Below, in pieces: positions 48,801 through 55,794 of a stretch of DNA of 64,000 bases. The notes below the pieces were generated by a model. The model was not told where the DNA came from. It ran no database searches and saw nothing but the letters and a program-made list of their open reading frames with translations. Position 1 is the stretch's first letter. Every line of letters begins with the position of its first letter. Origin of the DNA: JAJYVT01 sp035534455 (GTDB lineage Bacteria > Actinomycetota > Acidimicrobiia > Acidimicrobiales > RAAP-2). A program made the position numbers and the translations under genes. Where the stretch lies: the NCBI GenBank assembly GCA_035534455.1, contig DATLRV010000007.1, positions 1 to 64,000 of the forward strand. Direction: 5' to 3'.

Positions 48801-49649
48801 TGCCGGATCTACACCGAGGAAGGTGCAGAAGGGCCGGTCACGATCCTCGGCTACCAGTCGCAGTGCCGCGGCAGCCATCGTCTCGAGTTCAGGGCCGACG
48901 CGCGGCTCTCGGTCCTCGTGAGTGAGCAGCTCCGCGAGGCCGCGGCGCGCCAGACGGCGCCGTCGAACAGGTGGTACCGGAGGGTCGGCCGATCCGACAT
49001 CGTCCTCCCGGACTCGGTCGAGGTCCGGCCCGTCGACGCGCGGGCCACCGGTGACGTGGCGCCGACGTGGGACATCGAGGTCGAGGGAACCGGGAACTTC
49101 GTCTCGGAGGGCTTCATCGTCCACAACTCCCGTCTCACGATGAAGTACCCGTCGGTCTACCTCGTCGGTCCGAAGGCCTCGGGCGAGGTGCTCTCGGTCG
49201 CCTACGCCGGGCCGGGGCAGCACCAGGACGCCGGGGCGAAGATGGTCCACGCGGCGCCCGAGACCTCCTCGACGATCGTGTCCAAGTCGATCTCAAAGGA
49301 CGGCGGGGTCACCACCTACCGCGGCCTCGTGCACGTCGACCCCGGCGCCAAGGGCGCGAAGTCCTTCGTCCGCTGCGACGCGCTGCTCCTCGACGACGAC
49401 TCGGTGTCCGAGACCAAGCCCTACATGGAGGTGGGGGAGCAGGACGCGCAGATCGGCCACGAGGCGACGGTGTCCAAGGTCGGCGACGACCAGCTCTTCT
49501 ACCTGATGAGCCGCGGCCTCACCGAGAGCCAGGCGATGGGGATGATCGTGAACGGCTTCATCGAGCCGGTGACGCGCACCTTGCCGATGGAGTACGCGGT
49601 CGAGTGGAGCCGGCTCATCGAGTTGCAGATGGAAGGCTCGGTCGGTTGA
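45876..49649 (+). CDS. sufB: SufB Fe-S scaffold subunit interrupted by two inteins
   Basis: 1257 aa precursor, ATG at 45876. Exteins: residues 1-125, 168 residues in the middle and 173 at the end give a 466-residue SufB of normal length (YVFKPKKGLNEEIVREMSAMKHEPDWM at the N-terminus, NSAVWSGGSFIYVPPGVKVDMPLQAYFRI in the middle, GHEATVSKVGDDQLFYLMSRGL at the C-terminus). SufB with SufC and SufD forms the SufBC2D scaffold for Fe-S cluster assembly. Splicing is needed for activity, so the inteins would gate cluster assembly. It has its own structured leader. The 3' hairpin separates it from the next gene. Confidence 0.93.
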   Translation: MATMDLDLGRYQLGWSDEEDYVFKPKKGLNEEIVREMSAMKHEPDWMRDFRLKSLTRFERKPMAQWFAVNMPDLDFDDIYYYIKPTGGQVKDWEDLPDSIKRTYERLGIPEAERKYLAGVTAQYECLRGSTRVWTTAGMRPIKELEPGDRVFALDERTKLLRTARVLASGSSGEKQIYEITARGRTIGASGNHPFLVLRDERLPGASRPRYAPRWVATEDLAVGDLVAIATDVPDYGESVAMLVDSADGATARLPRVSNDDLCWFLGIYLGDGYLHHRGAHVAVEVAVDRTDVVLVEEIRRVAREQFGIDLALSADGFRLTGRGTAALARYLELNGFGGTSLTKRLPDWVHRLPRSQRLALLAGLLDADGYVRDHPTSKDAMFCSANPQLLADMKELLALSGIWSSSVIPVKNRHPVDRDRVMSAYHLRLSGDFDRIPARSPRRRERVGRRLYHHGYRTAKGTAFQSHTSEMLGFAKIEKFERVGVEPVFDIEVEGHHNFVAEGFVVHNSEVVFHRNREDLETQGVLFCDMDTAVREYPDIVRKWFGTIIPPNDNKFAALNSAVWSGGSFIYVPPGVKVDMPLQAYFRINAENMGQFERTLIIADEGSQVHYIEGCSAPVYTSDSLHSAVVELVALPGSRITYTTIQNWSNNVYNLVTKRARAEAESHVEWIDGNIGCLAQGSRVTTPAGTKPIELVSPGDQVLAYGEVAGELCFRTVTAKRFSGYQPVREVRVGERVLRVTDNHPFYSYRYDPERAKKTGRYELAYVRADELSAAIVPTTSLDYGHPHKLERPDTETTFVGSNQYARGFESVRPRAPRMAALEETTAELMWLFGLFVGDGSIEREPARNGGSRWARVTFSTSHDDRARPRLVELMRHLLPDATPEERRDRVAVRWSSVELADLFEENGFTTGAHRKRLPEWVLDLPEDQRLALVAGYLDSDGCAPKGRRGFSIKSVNRPLLADVAAVLTSLGIPCRIYTEEGAEGPVTILGYQSQCRGSHRLEFRADARLSVLVSEQLREAAARQTAPSNRWYRRVGRSDIVLPDSVEVRPVDARATGDVAPTWDIEVEGTGNFVSEGFIVHNSRLTMKYPSVYLVGPKASGEVLSVAYAGPGQHQDAGAKMVHAAPETSSTIVSKSISKDGGVTTYRGLVHVDPGAKGAKSFVRCDALLLDDDSVSETKPYMEVGEQDAQIGHEATVSKVGDDQLFYLMSRGLTESQAMGMIVNGFIEPVTRTLPMEYAVEWSRLIELQMEGSVG
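46251..47402 (+). other. Intein 1 in SufB (384 aa, LAGLIDADG type)
   Basis: Starts at Cys in CLRGSTRVWTTAG and ends at Asn in FVAEGFVVHN, followed by extein Ser. Splicing block B is GNHPFLVL; the DOD endonuclease motifs are WFLGIYLGDGYLH and LALLAGLLDADGYV, both with acidic residues; the C-terminal block F is PVFDIEVEGHHNFVAEGF. The insertion site is QYE|SEVV. Confidence 0.92.
47907..49127 (+). other. Intein 2 in SufB (407 aa, LAGLIDADG type)
   Basis: Starts at Cys in CLAQGSRVTTPAG and ends at Asn in FVSEGFIVHN, followed by extein Ser in SRLTMKYPSV. Block B is VTDNHPFYSY; the DOD motifs are WLFGLFVGDGSIE and LALVAGYLDSDGCAPK; block F is WDIEVEGTGNFVSEGF. The insertion site IDGNIG|S is within the conserved SufB core. 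Confidence 0.92.
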
Positions 49650-49659
49650 GCTGCTTGGT

Positions 49660-49681
49660 GCGCGCCGTCCCCACGGCGCGC
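49660..49681 (+). terminator. Perfect 9-bp hairpin after sufB
   Basis: GCGCGCCGT, 4-nt loop (CCCC), ACGGCGCGC, starting 11 nt after the sufB stop. No U-tract. It could terminate transcription or limit read-through into the next gene. Confidence 0.5.
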
Positions 49682-49764
49682 GGCGGGGCGGCATTGCGCC
49701 CTCTTGCCCGTTGGGACATCGTCCGCGAGAAGGATGTCCGCGGGGCCTGACAGGAGGGATCGTC

Positions 49765-50112
49765 ATGCCGATGCGCGAAGATTGCAAGCACTTCCAGAGT
49801 CGCACCTACCCGTCGGGAGAGGTCGCCCGCTTCTGCGTGCTCGACCTCGCCCCCGAGGCTCCCTGGCGGTGCCCCGCCGACTGCTCCTCCTACGAGCCCC
49901 GGCTCGCCGACGCCGGCTGGGTCCACGGCAGTCTCGTCGAGCCCCCGGTCGAAGACGAGCCGGCCGGCCCCGCAGAGGACATGGCGGCGATCCTCCGCGA
50001 TGCCGAGACCATCGTGAGCGCGATCGCACCCGAAGCGCTGCGCGAGGCGAGGAAAGAGGATGCGCGGCGCGAGGCCCGGGCGGAGCGCCGGTGGTGGCGG
50101 CGCAAGCGATAG
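49765..50112 (+). CDS. Four-cysteine small protein adjacent to sufB
   Basis: 115 aa, ATG at 49765 after AGGAGG spaced 7 nt. The N-terminal part has cysteines C7, C24, C36 and C40 (EDCKHFQS, ARFCVLDL, WRCPADCSSYEP) spaced x16, x11, x3, a plausible metal or Fe-S site. Aromatic and proline residues flank them. The C-terminal half is an amphipathic, Arg-rich helix. No membrane segment. I do not recognise the family by name. Position next to sufB suggests a role in Fe-S or metal handling, but this is context only. Confidence 0.55.
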   Translation: MPMREDCKHFQSRTYPSGEVARFCVLDLAPEAPWRCPADCSSYEPRLADAGWVHGSLVEPPVEDEPAGPAEDMAAILRDAETIVSAIAPEALREARKEDARREARAERRWWRRKR

Positions 50113-50174
50113 TGGCCGGCACCGTCCAGGGCCATCGTCCGCGCCCCGGCGTGCCCGCGGCCGGTCCTGACCCC

Positions 50175-51098
50175 TCAGGTGCCGGTGAAGCGCGGGGGCC
50201 GTTTCTCGACGAAGGCGGAGAATGCTTCCGCCAGGTCCTTGGAGGCCAGCATGCCCGCGTTCCACGTGGCGACGTAGTCGAGCCCCTGGGCGACCGTCCT
50301 TCCGTCGTTGGCGGCCAGGACCGACTTCGTGCCTTGCACGGCCAGCGGCGAGAGGGCGGCGATCTCCCGCCCCATCGCCGCCGCCGCCTCGAAGAGGGCG
50401 TCGCGGTCGGGGTAGACGTCGTTCACAAGGCCGATGTCTCTGGCGCGCCGGGCATCCACGTCCTTGCCGGTGAGCGCGAGCTCCGCGACATGGCCGGCGC
50501 CGACGATACGGGGGAGGCGCTGGAGGGTGCCGAGGTCCGCGACGATCGCCATCCGGGTCTCACGGACGCTGAAGACCGCGTCGACCGATGCGAGTCGGAT
50601 GTCGCAGGCGGTCACGAGGTCCATGCCGCCGCCGATGCAGTAGCCGTGAACGGCGGCGATGACCGGCTTCGGGCACGCGGCAACCGCGTTGACGGCGGCC
50701 TGGAGACCGAGGACCGAGCGGCGCGTGGCTGCGGCCCGCGCGGCGGCCGAGGCGGCCAGCGGGGCCGGCCCGGGGGCGAGGTCGTCCGGGGTCGTGGCCG
50801 TGCCCACGGGCTCCCCGGTGAAGATGCCGCTCATCTCCTCGAGGTCGAGGCCCACGCTGAAATCGCGCCCTCTGGCGCAGACGACGACGGCACGGACGGC
50901 CGGGTCGTCCGAGACCTCGCCCATGACGCGCGGGAGCTCTTCGAAGAAGGCGCCGCCGAGCGCGTTGCGGGCGTCGGGGCGGTCGAGCCAGACCGTCGCC
51001 ACCCCGGCGTCGCGCTCGACGTCGAACACCCGGTGAGGCCGCTGCGCAACGTTCGCGGCGATCGGGGGCACCTGTGGCCCGTGCGGTCGTTCGGGCAT
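50175..51098 (-). CDS. Enoyl-CoA hydratase/isomerase family, dienoyl-CoA isomerase-like
   Basis: 307 aa, minus strand between sufB and sufD. Crotonase fold: ATVWLDRPDARNALGGAFFEELPRVMGEV, VVVCARGRDFSVGLDLEEM (oxyanion hole), and AAVHGYCIGGGMDLVTACDIRLASVDAVFSVRETRMAIVADLGTLQRLPRIVG. The Gly-Gly-Gly-Met-Asp-Leu run and Ile-Val-Ala-Asp-Leu-Gly-Thr-Leu-Gln-Arg-Leu stretch resemble delta3,5-delta2,4-dienoyl-CoA isomerase more than plain hydratase. It would act in unsaturated fatty-acid oxidation. The gene is inserted in the opposite direction and splits the suf genes. Confidence 0.75.
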   Translation of the reverse strand: MPERPHGPQVPPIAANVAQRPHRVFDVERDAGVATVWLDRPDARNALGGAFFEELPRVMGEVSDDPAVRAVVVCARGRDFSVGLDLEEMSGIFTGEPVGTATTPDDLAPGPAPLAASAAARAAATRRSVLGLQAAVNAVAACPKPVIAAVHGYCIGGGMDLVTACDIRLASVDAVFSVRETRMAIVADLGTLQRLPRIVGAGHVAELALTGKDVDARRARDIGLVNDVYPDRDALFEAAAAMGREIAALSPLAVQGTKSVLAANDGRTVAQGLDYVATWNAGMLASKDLAEAFSAFVEKRPPRFTGT

Positions 51099-51181
51099 CG
51101 AGACGACGTTAGCAACGGACCTCGTCGGTACACTCCCGCGGCGATGCAGGACGCGGCCAACCCGACGATGGCGACGCGACC

Positions 51182-52609
51182 GTGAGCGGGTTCACCGCGG
51201 AGCGTGCCGCCGCGCTCGACGGACCCGCGTGGCTGCGCGAGCGTCGGAACGAGGCGGCCGAGGAGCTCTCGGTCATGCCGATGCCCTCCGAGAAGGAGGA
51301 GGTCTGGCGCTACACGCCGATCGACGAGCTCCGGCTCGACGACTACACGGCGCAGGCAGGCGGCGAACGGGACGACCTCGGTGCGCTCGGGACGGCGTTC
51401 GTGCGCGGCATCGTCGACGACCTGCCGTCCCACTCCGCGCTTCTCACGGTGGTCAACGGGAGGCTCGTCTCGCTGGAACGCCGTGCGTCGCTGCCCGACG
51501 GGGTCCGCGTCGGCGGGGCGGTCGCCGGCGGCGCCCCCGGAGCCGGGGCAGCGGACGCCGGGGCGGAGGACGCCGAAGGCATGTTGGGGCACGTCCTCAC
51601 CGGCGGCGACGCGCTCGTGCGGCTGAACGACGCCTTCCATCCCGACGTGGTCCTGGTCGACGTGCCGCAGGGGGTGGTCGTCGACGAGCCGATCGTCGTG
51701 CTCCACTGGTGCACGAGCGGCGTCACCGGCGCGGGCACCGGGACCGGAGCTCCGGCGAGCTTCCCCCGCACGGCCGTGCGTCTCGGCCGGGGAGCGAGCG
51801 CCCAGGTCGTCGAGGTGGTCGCCGGGCCGCCGGACGCCGGGCGCGGGCTCGTCGTGCCCGTCACGGAGCTCGACGCAGGGGACGGCTCTCAGCTCTCGTA
51901 CGCCGTCCTCCAGGTGCTCGGGCGCGACGTCTGGCACATCGGCCGGCTCGCTGCGGTCGCAGGTCGCGACACCACGCTGCGCACCTTCACCATGGGGCTG
52001 GGCGGCGCCTACGACCGGTCGCGCACCGACGCCCTCGCCGGGGGACAGGGCTCGACGACCGAGCTGCGCTCCGTCTACCTGGGCACCGGCAGCCAGGTGC
52101 ACGACGTCCGCACGCTCCAGGACCATGCGGCCGCGCACACGACGAGCGACCTGCTCTGCAAGGGCGCGGTCGCCGACACGTCGCGCTCGGTGTACAGCGG
52201 GCTGATCAGGGTCCGGCGCGGCGCGGTGCGCACCAACGCCTTCCAGACGAATCGCAACCTGGTGCTCGGCGAAGGTGCGCACGCCGACTCGGTCCCGAAC
52301 CTCGACATCCAAGAGAACGACGTTCGGTGCAGCCACGCCTCAGCGGTCGGTCCCGTCGACGAGGACCAGCGGTACTACCTCGAGTCCCGGGGCATTCCCC
52401 CCGCCCGGGCCGAGCAATTGATCGTTCTCGGGTTCTTCGACGACATCGTCCGGCGGTGCCCGGTCCCCGCGCTCCTCCCGCGACTCCGCCGCGAGGTCGG
52501 GATCCGCCTTGCGGACACCCTCGACCTCGACCTCGACCTCGGCCTCGGCCTCGGCCTCGGCCTCGACCCCAGCCACGAACCGGTCCGGGAGGCGGAGGAC
52601 AATGGGTGA
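51182..52609 (+). CDS. sufD: SufD Fe-S scaffold subunit
   Basis: 475 aa, GTG at 51182. SufD features: PMPSEKEEVWRYTPIDELRLDDY, LLTVVNGRL, DAAAHTTSDLLCKGAVADTSRSVYSGLIRVRRGAVRTNAFQTNRNLVLGEGAHADSVPNLDIQENDVRCSHASAVGPVDEDQRYYLESRGI and RAEQLIVLGFFDDIV. It pairs with SufB and SufC. A region rich in Gly/Ala/Asp (100-130) is expanded. The C-terminal tail LDLDLDLGLGLGLGL comes from a 6-bp minisatellite. The stop overlaps the Rieske gene by 8 bp, so sufD, Rieske and sufC form one operon. Confidence 0.9.
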   Translation: MSGFTAERAAALDGPAWLRERRNEAAEELSVMPMPSEKEEVWRYTPIDELRLDDYTAQAGGERDDLGALGTAFVRGIVDDLPSHSALLTVVNGRLVSLERRASLPDGVRVGGAVAGGAPGAGAADAGAEDAEGMLGHVLTGGDALVRLNDAFHPDVVLVDVPQGVVVDEPIVVLHWCTSGVTGAGTGTGAPASFPRTAVRLGRGASAQVVEVVAGPPDAGRGLVVPVTELDAGDGSQLSYAVLQVLGRDVWHIGRLAAVAGRDTTLRTFTMGLGGAYDRSRTDALAGGQGSTTELRSVYLGTGSQVHDVRTLQDHAAAHTTSDLLCKGAVADTSRSVYSGLIRVRRGAVRTNAFQTNRNLVLGEGAHADSVPNLDIQENDVRCSHASAVGPVDEDQRYYLESRGIPPARAEQLIVLGFFDDIVRRCPVPALLPRLRREVGIRLADTLDLDLDLGLGLGLGLDPSHEPVREAEDNG

Positions 52610-52919
52610 GCGCGTCGTGCTCCTCCGGCGCGGCGACCTTGCGAGCGGGGAAGCCCGCCGCTTCGACCTCGGCGAGCACCGGATTGCGCTCGTGAGGATC
52701 GACGACGACTTCTACGCCATCGGGGACCGGTGCAGCCACGAGGACTACTCCCTCGCCGAGGGCGAGGTGTGGGCCGACGAGCGCGAGCTCGAGTGCCCCC
52801 GCCACGGAAGCACCTTCGACCTCACGACCGGAGCGGCGTGCTCGCTGCCGGCGACCAAGCCCGTGCCCGTGTACGACGTCGAGGTCGACGGTGACGAGGT
52901 GGCGGTGGTGCTCCCGTGA
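52602..52919 (+). CDS. Rieske-type [2Fe-2S] ferredoxin (NirD-like)
   Basis: 105 aa, ATG at 52602. It is a single Rieske domain with the ligands CxH (DRCSHEDYSL) and CxxH (ECPRHGSTFD). Proteins of this size sit between sufD and sufC in actinobacterial suf operons, presumably giving electrons for cluster assembly. The stop overlaps the sufC start (GTGA). Confidence 0.85.
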   Translation: MGERVVLLRRGDLASGEARRFDLGEHRIALVRIDDDFYAIGDRCSHEDYSLAEGEVWADERELECPRHGSTFDLTTGAACSLPATKPVPVYDVEVDGDEVAVVLP

Positions 52920-53662
52920 GCCTGCTCGAGGTGGAGGGACTGCACGCGTCTGCGGGCGCTCGGGAGGTCGTTCGCGGCGTCGACCTCAGCGTGGGGAGCG
53001 GCGAGGTGCACGTCGTGATGGGCCCGAACGGCTCGGGGAAGAGCACGCTGGCGCATGCGCTCATGGGTCGCCCCGGCACCACCGTCACGTCGGGCAGCAT
53101 CCGGATCGACGACGTCGAGCTGGTCGGGCTGCCGAGCTGGCAGCGGGCCAGGGCGGGTCTCTTCCTGGCGCTCCAGCAGCCGATCGAGGTCCCGGGCGTG
53201 CTCGTCGAGGCGGCCATGCGCGAGGCGCTCGCCGACACCGACCCGGGAGTGGGCGCCGCGGACCTCGGGGCGCGCCTCTCGGAGGAGGCGGCGGCGATCG
53301 GGTTCGACGACCGGTTCCTCCGCAGGGCGCTCAACGTCGACCTCTCCGGCGGCGAGCGCAAGCGCAACGAGGTCGTCCAGCTCGGGGTGTTGCGGCCGAA
53401 GTTCGCCGTGCTCGACGAGATCGACTCGGGTCTCGACGTCGACGCGGTGCGATCCGTCTCGAAGCGGATCGAGCGCGCCACCTCGGAGTGGGGGTTGGGA
53501 GTCGTCGCGGTCACGCACTTCTACCGGCTGCTCCGGGAGCTGCGTGCCGACAAGGTCCACGTGCTCGTGGACGGGAGGATCGTCGCGAGCGGCGGTCAGG
53601 AGCTCGCCGAGGAGCTCGAGCACACCGGCTACGCCGCGTACGGCGCCCACGACGCCGCCTGA
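52916..53662 (+). CDS. sufC: SufC-type ABC ATPase (copy 1)
   Basis: 248 aa, GTG at 52916. Walker A GPNGSGKST, Q-loop LALQQPIEVPGV, signature LSGGERKRNEV, Walker B FAVLDEIDSGLDVDAV, switch VTHFYRLL. All catalytic residues are present. Sequence is more divergent than the copy at 57.1 kb (e.g. LQQ for FQY after the Q-loop glutamine). It occupies the canonical position after sufD and the Rieske gene. It provides the ATPase of a SufBCD complex. Confidence 0.88.
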   Translation: MSLLEVEGLHASAGAREVVRGVDLSVGSGEVHVVMGPNGSGKSTLAHALMGRPGTTVTSGSIRIDDVELVGLPSWQRARAGLFLALQQPIEVPGVLVEAAMREALADTDPGVGAADLGARLSEEAAAIGFDDRFLRRALNVDLSGGERKRNEVVQLGVLRPKFAVLDEIDSGLDVDAVRSVSKRIERATSEWGLGVVAVTHFYRLLRELRADKVHVLVDGRIVASGGQELAEELEHTGYAAYGAHDAA

Positions 53663-53728
53663 ACCTGCGCCGCCTGCACCTGCGCCGAGCCCGCCCCAGC
53701 TGACACGAGGGTTCCGCTCGCGCCGACG

Positions 53729-53756
53729 TTGGTTGCTCGACCTCGGCGGGTACCGT
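53729..53756 (+). promoter_or_regulatory. Promoter TTGGTT-16-TACCGT (leaderless) of the LCP gene
   Basis: The -35 TTGGTT (53729-53734), 16 bp and the -10 TACCGT (53751-53756), which ends 7 nt before ATG 53764. Confidence 0.5.
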
Positions 53757-53763
53757 TGCCACG

Positions 53764-55173
53764 ATGGGTAGACGCCGCACAGGCGCGACTCCCTCGGAGC
53801 GCGGGCTCCGCTCGCTTGGCGACCAGATCGAAGGGCGGGCGCGTGGCGGGCGCTCCGAGCCGCGCGAGGTGGCAGGTGCCGACCGGCTTCGCGCTCTCGG
53901 TGAAGGGATCGACGCGCCCGGACCCGGGCGGGGTGCGCCCGGCGTGCCCCGCGACGGTGGCGGCGCACCCGGTGGTGGCGGACCCGGTGCTGGTGGGCGG
54001 GGCCGGAGCCGGAAGCGCTGGAGCACGCGTCGCAAGATCCTCACGCCGCTCGTGGCGCTCGTGGTGCTGGCGTTGCTCGCCGCCGGCGGCTTCTACCTGT
54101 ACGCCCGCTACCGCTACGGCCAGATCCAGAAGGTCGCGGTTGCGGACCTTCACCCCGTCGGTTCCGGGCAGCCCTTCAACATGCTGGTAATCGGCTCGGA
54201 CTCGCGGCTCGGGGTCAGTGCGTCGACAGGTGTGGGGACCTCGACGACGGTCACCGGTCAGCGGAGCGACGTCGTCATGGTCTGGCACGTCGTCCCCGCG
54301 ACCAAGCAGATCGCGATCCTCTCGATCCCGCGCGACACGCTGGTCCAGATGGTGGGCAAGGACGCGTCGCTCTTCGGGCGCTTCAACCGCATCAACTCGT
54401 CGTACAACAGCGGGCCGAGCCTCCTCGTGGAGACCATCCAGGACAACTTCGGCATCGCGATCAGCCACGTGGTGGAGGTCAACTTCGAAGGGTTCAAGGG
54501 AGCCGTCAACGCGCTCGGTGGCGTCTACATGAACTTCCCGTACCCGGCGCGTGACGCCTGGTCGGGCCTCCAGGTGACCGCGACCGGCTGCCAGCTGCTC
54601 AACGGGACAGAGGCCCTCGCGGTCGCCCGGAGCCGCCACTACCAGTACCAGTCGAACGGTCAGTGGGTGGACACACCGATCGGCGACCTCGGCCGGATCG
54701 AACGCCAGGACGCCTTCCTCCGCGCGCTGGTCGACGCCGCGAAGCGCGAGGTGAACCCCCTGAGGCTGAACTCGTTCCTTGCCTCGCTCCCGCAGGGACT
54801 GGTCATCGACAAGACATTCTCGCTCGGTGACCTGTTGCGAATCGCCGTCGACTTCCACTCGCTCACACCGAACGCGATCACGACCTACACGTTGCCGACG
54901 ACCACAGCCGGGGCGGTGACACCGTGGGGCGACGTCCTGTTCGTCAGTCAGCCGGCGGACCAGCAGCTGCTCGTGAAGATCTTCGGCAACGAGCTCGTCC
55001 ACCCAGCCGCGCCACCGCCGGGGACGAACCTCCAACCCGAGACACCGCCCAGCGTGCCGGTCTCCACAGCCGCGTCGACACCGTCGCCCGGGTCGTCGGG
55101 ATCATCCGGCACGGGCACGGCGCCGCCTCCGACCTCGACGCCGACATTCGACCCGTCGCCCTGTGCTCCCTGA
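53764..55173 (+). CDS. LytR-CpsA-Psr family cell-wall glycopolymer ligase
   Basis: 469 aa, ATG at 53764. A basic/Gly-rich cytoplasmic tail, one TM helix (KILTPLVALVVLALLAAGGFYLY, ~91-113), then the LCP domain: NMLVIGSDSRL, RSDVVMVWHVVPATKQIAILSIPRDTLVQMV, RFNRINSSYNSGPSLLVETI, EVNFEGFKGAVNALGGV and AVARSRHYQY. It attaches teichoic acid-like or arabinogalactan-like polymers to peptidoglycan. The C-terminal tail is Pro/Thr-rich. The gene separates the sufBDC genes from the second suf operon and seems unrelated to it. Confidence 0.88.
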   Translation: MGRRRTGATPSERGLRSLGDQIEGRARGGRSEPREVAGADRLRALGEGIDAPGPGRGAPGVPRDGGGAPGGGGPGAGGRGRSRKRWSTRRKILTPLVALVVLALLAAGGFYLYARYRYGQIQKVAVADLHPVGSGQPFNMLVIGSDSRLGVSASTGVGTSTTVTGQRSDVVMVWHVVPATKQIAILSIPRDTLVQMVGKDASLFGRFNRINSSYNSGPSLLVETIQDNFGIAISHVVEVNFEGFKGAVNALGGVYMNFPYPARDAWSGLQVTATGCQLLNGTEALAVARSRHYQYQSNGQWVDTPIGDLGRIERQDAFLRALVDAAKREVNPLRLNSFLASLPQGLVIDKTFSLGDLLRIAVDFHSLTPNAITTYTLPTTTAGAVTPWGDVLFVSQPADQQLLVKIFGNELVHPAAPPPGTNLQPETPPSVPVSTAASTPSPGSSGSSGTGTAPPPTSTPTFDPSPCAP

Positions 55174-55242
55174 CGGGCCTCGCCGCGACGGCCGCCCGGT
55201 GAGCTCCGCGTTGCGAACCGGCGTCCGGCGCGAGCGCGGGGA

Positions 55243-55794
55243 TCAGCCGTCGACCTCGTCCAGCGCCTGCGTAAGGGCGTTCCAGCTCAGCGTCGCGCAC
55301 TTGATCCGCACGGGGAACTTGACGACGCCCTGCAGTGCGGCGAGCTCACCGAGCTTGCGCACGTCGGCGAGCCCGCCTCCGCCGCTGCCGTTCCCGCCGC
55401 TGCCGTTCCCGCCGCTGCCGTTCCGCCCCTCGCCCCCGTCGTCACCGTCGTCCGCCTCGTCGTCGTCGTCGCCGTCGGCGAGCGCCGCCTCGTGGATCGA
55501 CATCATCGACTTGAAGGTGCGGATGAGCCGGCGAGCCTCTTCGAGGGTCTTGCCCTTCACCGCGGACGACATGAGCGACGCCGAGGACTGGCTGATCGAG
55601 CAGCCGCTCCCCGCGAACTTGATGTCCGTGACCTGCCCCCCCTCGGCGAGCAGCGTGAGGACGATCTCGTCGCCACACAACGGGTTGAAACCCTCGACCC
55701 GGTGCGCGGGCGGTGACTCGAGCTCGCCGCGGTTGCGCGGTGAGCGGTAGTGGTCAAGGATGATCTCCCGGTAGAGGTCCTCGAGGTCCGTCAC
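55243..55794 (-). CDS. sufU: SufU-type Fe-S cluster assembly protein with acidic insertion
   Basis: 183 aa, GTG at 55794 overlapping the sufS stop (GTGA). The ligand cysteines are C40 (NPLCGD), C65 (GSGCSIS) and C166 (IKCATLSW), as in zinc-dependent SufU, which accepts sulfur from SufS. Residues ~107-141 are an extra Asp/Glu then Gly-Asn-Ser linker (GNGSGG repeats, encoded by a 15-bp minisatellite) between the second and third cysteine, not present in ordinary SufU. Confidence 0.88.
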   Translation of the reverse strand: MTDLEDLYREIILDHYRSPRNRGELESPPAHRVEGFNPLCGDEIVLTLLAEGGQVTDIKFAGSGCSISQSSASLMSSAVKGKTLEEARRLIRTFKSMMSIHEAALADGDDDDEADDGDDGGEGRNGSGGNGSGGNGSGGGGLADVRKLGELAALQGVVKFPVRIKCATLSWNALTQALDEVDG

